From the NCBI GenBank assembly GCA_023846275.1, contig CM043875.1:8613958-8677957 (forward strand): a stretch of 64,000 bases of DNA. Direction: 5' to 3'. Source of the stretch: Vanilla planifolia. Taxonomy: Eukaryota > Streptophyta > Magnoliopsida > Asparagales > Orchidaceae. The notes under the pieces were generated by a model that saw only the letters and a list, made by a program, of their open reading frames with translations, made no database searches and had not been told where the DNA came from. A program made the position numbers and the translations under genes. Positions within the stretch are counted from its first letter, which is position 1, and each line of letters begins with the position of its first letter. This document shows, one piece after another, positions 58,540 through 64,000 of the stretch.

Positions 58540-59960
58540 GTAATCATTCAATGGGGTTAATGGCACCTAAGCTTAATCTAAGTCTATTAAATCCATTGAT
58601 AGCTAATGACTTAGTAAAAATATCAACTAATTGGGTAGACAATGACATAAATGATAACTAAATTATTGTATTTTGTACAAGCTCTCTAATAAAATGATAT
58701 GCTAATTATATGTGTTTTGTCCTTGAGTGTTGAATGGAATCTTTAGCTAAACAAATGGTACTTAAATTATCACAAAAGATTAGAATTTATGTAAATTCTA
58801 AGCCATAATCTTTAATCCATTGAACTTAAGCAGCACAGTTGCCTGCAGCAATGTACTCGACTTCTGTCGTTGATAGTGTTACATAATTTTTTTAATTAGC
58901 CCAAGAAATTAATGAACCACCAATCTATTGGCATATACTAGATGCACTCTTTCTATTAGTTTTTTTATCATCAAAATTAACATATATGTAGTTTATTAAA
59001 TCAAATCTACACTCACACCTAGGATACCATAAGCATAAGGTCTTAGTTTTAATAAGATATTTAAAGATATACTTGACTATTTATAGGTATGATTCTTTAA
59101 AACAAGCCTGAAACCTCACACATATACCTATACTAAACATAATATTTAGCTTGCTCCTAGTAAGACACAGTAATGATCTAATCATTTTTTTGTATAATTT
59201 TATGTTAATTGGTTTTTTAGCTTCATCCTTATCTATAATAATACTTATATTAATAAGAGTTTTCCTATGCTTCATATTCTCTTAATATTTCTTTACTTGT
59301 TTGTTTGACTTAAAGTCCTAGGAAGAAGGCTAACTCTCCCATCATACTTATTTCAAACTTATTTTTTATTAAATTAGAAAATTTCATGCACGTTTCTTTA
59401 ATAGAGGTTCCAAAAATTATATCATCCATATAAACTTGACAAATTAATTGATATTTCAATGAATTTTGAATAAATAATGTATTATCTATCTTGTCTTTAC
59501 AAAAATCATTTGATATAAGAAAAATATATAATGTTTCATACTAAGCTCTTGGAGCTTACTTTAAATCACAGAATATCTTCTTAAGTTTATATACATGATC
59601 TATCTTTTCATGTATCTCAAATCCTAGGAATTGTTTCACATACATTGCTTCATTTATATATCTATTCAAAAATATAGTCTTAACATCTATTTGGTGTAAT
59701 CTAATTCATTTGTAGCATGCTAAGTAAGATCTTAATTGCTCCAAGTTTAACTACAAGAGCAAATGTCTCATCCACATCTACTCATTCAACTTGACAATAT
59801 CCTTTGGCTACTAATTTAGTTTTATTCTTCATAACTTTACTATTTTTATCTAACTTATTTTTAAACACTCATTTTGTATCAATGATTATTTTATCATTTG
59901 GCCTAAATATAAGATCCCAAACTTGATTTTTTTTCAAATTGTACTAATTCTTTATTTATT
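58540..59960 (-). pseudogene. SIRE-type RT and RNase H
   Basis: From right to left: NQVWDLIFRPNDKIIIDTK (59940), a stop replacing Trp, KTKLVAKGYCQVE, DETFALVVKLGAIKILL, ICQVYMDDIIFG with the YMDD box at 59421-59432, then FEISMMGELAFFLGL. The connection follows at 59081-59275 (LYKKMIRSLLCLTRSKLNIMF). RNase H follows with LWYPRCE, RKSAS, GGSLISWAN, LSTTEVEYIAAGNCAAQVQW and FIRELVQNTI, ending near 58560. These match SIRE-type copia in order with only modest gaps. Several stop codons remain (for example after DTK and VE), so no active enzyme is made. Confidence 0.9.
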
Positions 59961-59999
59961 GTAATAATCTAATACTCATCTTTAAAAGTATTTTTGTAT

Positions 60000-60450
60000 A
60001 GAACTATGTTCAATATTAAATATAAATACTACATGATTAAAAGAGCTTCTAATCGTAACTTTTTCTTTTATGTCTCTTATGATCAACTCATTAGGATGAT
60101 CTCTAGAATATATCAATTACTTCTCAATTTGATTTTCTTCTTTTGTTTATTCATTACCTTTAATTATATATTTTAATCTTTCTTCTCTAAGACTTAAATT
60201 TTCTAATCCATTAAGATGATCATCTTGATGATGATTAACAAATGCTTCAATAAGAGACTCATCAAATTTGTCATAAATTATTTCTTTCATAACTAGTGAT
60301 CTCTTATTATATACTCTAAAGGCTCTACTAATAGGTGAGTACCCTAGAAACTTTTCTTCAAACTTAGTATCAAAGTTATCTAAATCCCTTTTGTTATTAT
60401 TTAAAATAAAACATTTGCATCCAAACCATGAAAATGGGATACCTTGGGCT
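60000..60450 (-). pseudogene. SIRE-type pol segment between integrase and RT
   Basis: CKCFILNNNKRDLDNFDTKF, FLGYSPISRAFRVYNKRSL and DHPNELIIRDIKEKVTIRSS on the minus strand match the conserved hinge of copia polyproteins ('CFVLNNGKDNLGKFD', 'FLGYS..SKAYRVFNKRT', 'DHP.ELIIGD...GV.TRS'). It links the integrase core to RT and shows pol is collinear here. Confidence 0.85.
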
Positions 60451-60594
60451 TCTTATCATAAAGTAATTCAAAATGAGAAATATTTAATAAAGGCTTATGT
60501 GTTATTCTATTAAATACATAATAGGTAGTATTAATTATCTCCACTCAAAAATACTTAGGGAGATTATACTCATTAGACATACACCTTATGACTT

Positions 60595-61060
60595 CTAGCA
60601 AGGTTTTATTCTTTCTTTCAATACACCATTTTGTTTAGGTGTTTTAGGTGAAGAAAATGTATGCTTCACTCCATTTTTGCCATAAAAATTATCAAATAAC
60701 TTATGCTTAAATTCCTTTTCAATATCACTCATAATGGAGACTAACTTAACTTCGTGTTCTTTTTCAATCATAGTAATCAATCTAACAAATTTTTTAAATA
60801 CTTCTTTTTTATTTATTACAAAAAGAACCAATATAAACCTAATATTATCATCTACAACTACTAACATATACTTGCTTTTACAAAGACTCTATCGACGAAA
60901 AGGACCAAATATATCTAAATGAATAAGTTCTAATGGTTTTCTAGTTGTAATATCTTTAAGTAGTTTTAAGCTCTATTTTATTTGTTTTTCTAATTGACAT
61001 GGACCGCATAGTTTATCATTTAACCAACTAAGATTTGGCTAACCTTTAACTAGATTAAAC
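60595..61060 (-). pseudogene. SIRE-type integrase core
   Basis: The open part 60595-60867 reads LVVVDDNIRFILVLFVINKK, LVSIMSDIEKEFKHKLFDNF, KHTFSSPKTPKQNGVLKERI. It holds the three catalytic acids (Asp in VVVDD, Asp in SIMSD, Glu in LKERI) with spacing as in copia integrases. To the right, KDITTRKPLELIHLDIFGPF and the zinc-binding CGPCQ motif precede it. The zinc-binding end is cut up by a tandem triplication with a 98-base period, which puts the core out of frame with the protease. Confidence 0.88.
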
Positions 61061-61284
61061 TTTAAAAGCTTTTCAAAATAAGATTTTCTAATTGACATGG
61101 ACCGCATAGTTTATCATTTAACCAACTAAGATTTGGCTAACCTTTAACTAGATTAAACTTTAAAAGCTTTTCAAAATAAGATTTTCTAATTGACATGGAC
61201 CGCATAGTTTATTATTTAACCAACTAAGATTTGGCTAACCTTTAACTAGATTAAACTTTAAAAGCTTTTCAAAATAAGATTTTC
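60991..61284 (-). repeat. 98-bp tandem triplication in the integrase zinc-binding region
   Basis: Three copies starting at 60991, 61089 and 61187 ('taattgacatggaccgcata' at each). Copies 1 and 2 are identical as read; copy 3 differs by one base (tttatcattt to tttattattt). Each encodes, on the minus strand, KSYFEKLLKFNLVKG, PNLSWLNDKLCGPCQL. 98 is not a multiple of three, so each extra copy shifts the frame. Near-identity implies a young event compared with the age of the element. Confidence 0.95.
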
Positions 61285-61306
61285 CTAAATAACAAAAACT
61301 CTTATG

Positions 61307-61693
61307 TCATAATGTAAAATTATTATCATGTGTCGTAAGGCATTCTAAACTACTATCATTAACCATGTGTAAAATTAAAGCATATGAATTATCTTTTCTA
61401 CTCCTAATGATAAGTGAAACATTATCTTTACTAATAATACATTCATTTTTATTGAAAATATAAAAATTTGAATCATATAATTGATTAATATTAAGAAGAT
61501 TGTACCTTGAGTCTTGAACAAGAAGGATCTTTCTTATAGAAGTGTGTGAGTTGCCTACAGATCCAATTCCAATAACTTTCTTCTTGGAGTTATCGCTATG
61601 AGTAACTTTGCCACCATCATAAGACTTCAAGTGGATGAATAAGGATGTATCTCTAGTCATGTGTTTTGAGCATTCACTATTCAAGTACCACAC
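61307..61693 (-). pseudogene. SIRE-type protease and GAG-pre-integrase
   Basis: 128 open codons on the minus strand: MWYLNSECSKHMTRD corresponds to WYLDSGCSRHMTGD. The catalytic Asp-Ser-Gly reads Asn-Ser-Glu, so the protease would be inactive. VTHSDNSKKKVIGIGSVGNS, RKILLVQDSRYNLLNINQL and ECIISKDNVSL match 'VTFGDN.KGKIVGIG.IGN', 'NVLLVDGLKHNLLSISQL' and the following GAG-pre-integrase part. Frame is kept throughout, longer than any other coding trace in the window. Confidence 0.9.
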
Positions 61694-61875
61694 ATCTCTC
61701 CTAATCTTTGAAGGAAGGCATGCCTATAAAACAAATAAAATATTAGTTTTTGAAACCCAAACCTTTTCGAGTCCACACATCTTAACTTGATTATTCATTA
61801 AATTATCCTTTGTAATCCATACAAATTTAGAAGACTTACTGTCAATTATATTTTTAAATTTACAATAAGTAGAAA

Positions 61876-63340
61876 TTATCTAATTCTCATGCAATAATTA
61901 CAAATGATATTTAGAGTAAAAGAATATATAGTATTTTTAACATATCTAAATGAATTTCTATAATGATCATGAAAATTTTTTAAATTATTTAGCTCTTTAA
62001 CTAAGCATGTGTTTTTAATAATAATAGAAGCTTTTTCATCTCTCTCAACCTTAATCTCATGTAAGTAATTAACATTCAACTCGTTCATGTGTTGACACAA
62101 ACCTAAATAATTTTTATGCTCTTCTTTCAATTTAAGGTATTTAGAAGCTAAATTTTTATATTTTGTGCAAACACTAACACATTGTTCTTCGTAATCAAAA
62201 ATAAAATAATATGACAAAAAAAGAAAGAGAACCATACCTCATCTTCTGATGTTTCAATTGGAATATTATCTTTTTCCATAAGACAAATCAAACTATCATT
62301 CTTATATTCATCATAGGAAGAATAACTATCTAAATCATCCCAAGATATCTTCATAGTTTTTTGTTCTTTTTTTGTTTTTGAAACTTTTGTACTCTCTCCT
62401 TGTATTTGGAGCAATTTGCTCTTATATTCTTAGGAAGTTTATATTCATAATAAATTATTTCTTCATGGGAGACCATTTTCCCTTTTTGTTTCTTATCATT
62501 TTAAAAGCATTTATCTGCATTTTGTTTGTTATATAATATATATAAACTTTTTGAGATAAGAGCTATCTCACTTGAGATTGAAAAATTTGAGTTTGTAGAG
62601 TTGTGTGCTACAAATGTTATTGTCTCTTTCTTCTTTTGTTTGTCTTTTTTAATCATAAGTTCATCATCCCTTCTTCTTGTAAGCTCAATTTTATTTGCTA
62701 AAAGCTCATTCAATAGGTCATCTAATGACAGCCAAAATAGCTTTTGCTACTTTTAATGCTTTCACTAATAGGTCATATTATTGAGAAAGAATTCATAAAA
62801 TATTTCTCACTATTCACTAATAGAAAACTCCTTACCAAGATTAGACAAATCATTAATAATATTAGTAAATCTCATAACATAGCTTTAACACTTTCATCCA
62901 AATTCATTCAAAATAATTCGTGCTCATAAACGAGCATGTTGATTTTAATCTCTTTATCTTGAGAAGTACTCTCATAAGTAACTTCAAGTTTAGACCAAAT
63001 CTCATGTGCCATTTTCTAGTTCATGATTCGATTATATTCAGTGGCACCAAAGCCATAATACAAAAATATTCATAGCATAAGAATTAAGTTGTACTCTATG
63101 TTTTTTTGGGGCTGAGTTCACATAGAGATTTTCACATTTTCTCCATCAACAATCTTAGTTGGAATCTTAAACTTATTTTCAACATCCCAAATTTTGAAAT
63201 CAGTAGATTCTAAAAATAAATGCATACAATTTTTCTAATAGAGATAAAAGTCACCTTTAAACAAAGGTGGTCGATATGACAAAGCTCCATAATATTAGAA
63301 TACATTGTCTTCAACATAAGGTAGAGCTATAAGTATGTTA
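61876..63340 (-). pseudogene. SIRE-type gag
   Basis: The UBN2 capsid part lies at about 62740-63340 (KIWDVENKFKIPTKIVDG near 63190, NRIMN, AHEIWSKLEVTYEST near 62990, then LSNLGKEF near 62830). It is followed by a Lys/Asp-rich linker (62501-62713), a knuckle region reduced to a broken IRANCSKYKE (about 62410) and an acidic segment SWDDLDSYSSYDEYKND. Next comes a coiled-coil-like stretch (61876-62235: KNLASKYLKLKEEHKNYL, KASIIIKNTCLVKELNNLKN), usual in SIRE gag. At least four frame changes are present. Confidence 0.85.
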
Positions 63341-63369
63341 TCTTAAAAATTTCTTTCTTTTGATAGAAA

Positions 63370-63387
63370 CCTCATTGTAATACCACT
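63370..63387 (-). other. Primer-binding site of the SIRE-type element
   Basis: Minus strand reads ...TTTTACA then AG and TGGTATTACAATGAGG. The first six bases equal the tRNA-Met PBS start TGGTAT; the rest is diverged. It sits exactly at the LTR edge at 63388. Confidence 0.6.
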
Positions 63388-64000
63388 TGTAAAACTTTGA
63401 GACAAAATAAATAAGAGAGGAGGGGTGAATTGTGTGTTTAACAAATATTTTTAATTCTAAAAACTAGAAGAAAAATGTGTTGAGCTTAAAAATATTTTTT
63501 TATCATTAAAATAAAATTATTTAACAATAAACGAAATGCACATAAGATTTTTAGGTCATTTGGCCAAAACTCATGCCTGCATCGACCCTCGATCCTCGAT
63601 CGGGCTTCCACTAGCCACTCTCTTTTTGTTGAGGCTAGTAGAGGTAAACCAAATATACACTGGTGCTTTAATGAGATACCAAAATTAGAGAAATTCAAGC
63701 GATTAGAAAAAATTTAAAACTTTATAATTTTTTGTTTACAAAATTTCTACACCTTTAATTCTTAAAATAAGAGTTGCATTACTAATGAATGAAGTAGATG
63801 CTATGATAAAATACATAAATGATTATGAACAAAATTAAAGAAATAGAGACTGATAGAAATCTAAAATTCTCGAAATTATGTAGAATTTTGTTGCTCATAA
63901 TTTGAACTTTAATTAGACTTGTATGAAAATTTTCAAGTTTGATTCAATAGTTTTTATGTTTGATAAATAATCCCTAGTTATAGTTGAAATAAAAAAAAGT
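63388..64000 (-). repeat. 5' LTR of the SIRE-type element (partial)
   Basis: Starts TGTAAAAC and aligns with 56615-57215: 'aggaggggtgaattgtg', 'gagcttaaaaatattttttta', 'gatttttaggt', 'tttataattttttgtttacaaaat', 'actaatgaatgaagtagatg' and 'atagttgaaat'. It runs off the window. Numerous substitutions and small indels separate the two LTRs, so the insertion is not recent. Confidence 0.9.

Larger units (their letters stand above)
56615..64000 (-). mobile_element. SIRE-type Ty1/copia retrotransposon, minus strand, right end cut by window
   Basis: The best preserved element. Left to right on the plus strand: 3' LTR 56615-58371, polypurine tract, RNase H and RT, integrase, protease, gag, primer-binding site, and the first 613 bases of the 5' LTR from 63388. 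Both LTRs start TGTAAAAC on the plus strand and align closely for at least 570 bases. If the right LTR is as long as the left, the element spans about 8.5 kb. The SIRE lineage is inferred from the DDIIFG RT box, SMMGEL motif, long LTR and coiled-coil gag. Scattered stops and a tandem triplication show it is dead. Confidence 0.92.

Noticed and set aside
1-64000. CRISPR arrays, rRNA, tRNA, integrated plant viruses
   Set aside because: No regular spacer-repeat array, no rRNA or cloverleaf signature, and no coat, movement or Rep-type motif was recognised; all RT-bearing sequences fit copia or gypsy retrotransposons.

Overview
The window reads as AT-rich intergenic DNA from a plant nuclear genome. 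The evidence is the content: Ty1/copia and Ty3/gypsy LTR retrotransposons of lineages typical of plants (long-LTR SIRE-type copia with a coiled-coil gag, and Tat-type gypsy), initiator-tRNA-Met-like primer-binding sites, T-rich GT-AG intron signals and an AAACCCTA telo-box. I cannot name the species. No bacterial gene, operon, CRISPR array, rRNA, tRNA or organellar insertion was recognised. Almost every coding trace is interrupted by stops and frameshifts, so this is a graveyard of nested elements with a few islands that look like real gene exons.

Layout, left to right. 0.8-2.6 kb: minus-strand SIRE-type copia gag remnant with two zinc knuckles. 6.4-7.5 kb: minus-strand gypsy integrase remnant. 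8.5-9.5 kb: degraded SIRE-type LTR. 11.8-12.8 kb: higher-GC island with a telo-box, an ATG and phase-compatible exons, the best candidate for an unrecognised gene or gene fragment. 15.7-21.1 kb: old plus-strand copia element with both LTRs, PBS, gag, integrase, RT (YVDD) and RNase H, carrying two internal tandem duplications. 21.6-22.1 kb: plus-strand gypsy gag fragment. 23.9-26.9 kb: minus-strand Tat-type gypsy remnant whose RNase H segment is present three times in tandem. 27.9-28.1 kb: possible Stowaway-like MITE. 29.7-31.8 kb: minus-strand gypsy element with gag, protease and integrase but with its whole RT/RNase H deleted; 32.1-32.6 kb may be its leader or LTR. 38.9-39.0 kb: convincing terminal exon of a small membrane protein, followed by a promoter-like minus-strand block near 39.5 kb. 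41.6-44.5 kb: LTR element with a short interior and no recognisable genes. 47.1-50.9 kb: two SIRE-type LTRs in opposite orientations. 50.9-53.0 kb: minus-strand gypsy gag and RT/RNase H remnant. 56.6 kb to the right edge: the best preserved element, a minus-strand SIRE-type copia with one full LTR, PPT, RNase H, RT (YMDD), integrase, protease, gag, PBS and part of the second LTR.

The most unusual theme is repeated tandem duplication inside retrotransposon coding regions: a 98-bp unit x3 (integrase), about 168 bp x3 (RNase H), about 349 bp x2 (RT) and about 308 bp x2 (RNase H), in three unrelated elements, plus several non-coding tandem duplications of 47-130 bp. A gypsy deletion junction also carries a copied filler. 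Together these suggest a locus or genome with abundant slippage or templated repair. Boundaries given as round numbers are approximate; identities rest on reading motifs by eye, not on database searches.
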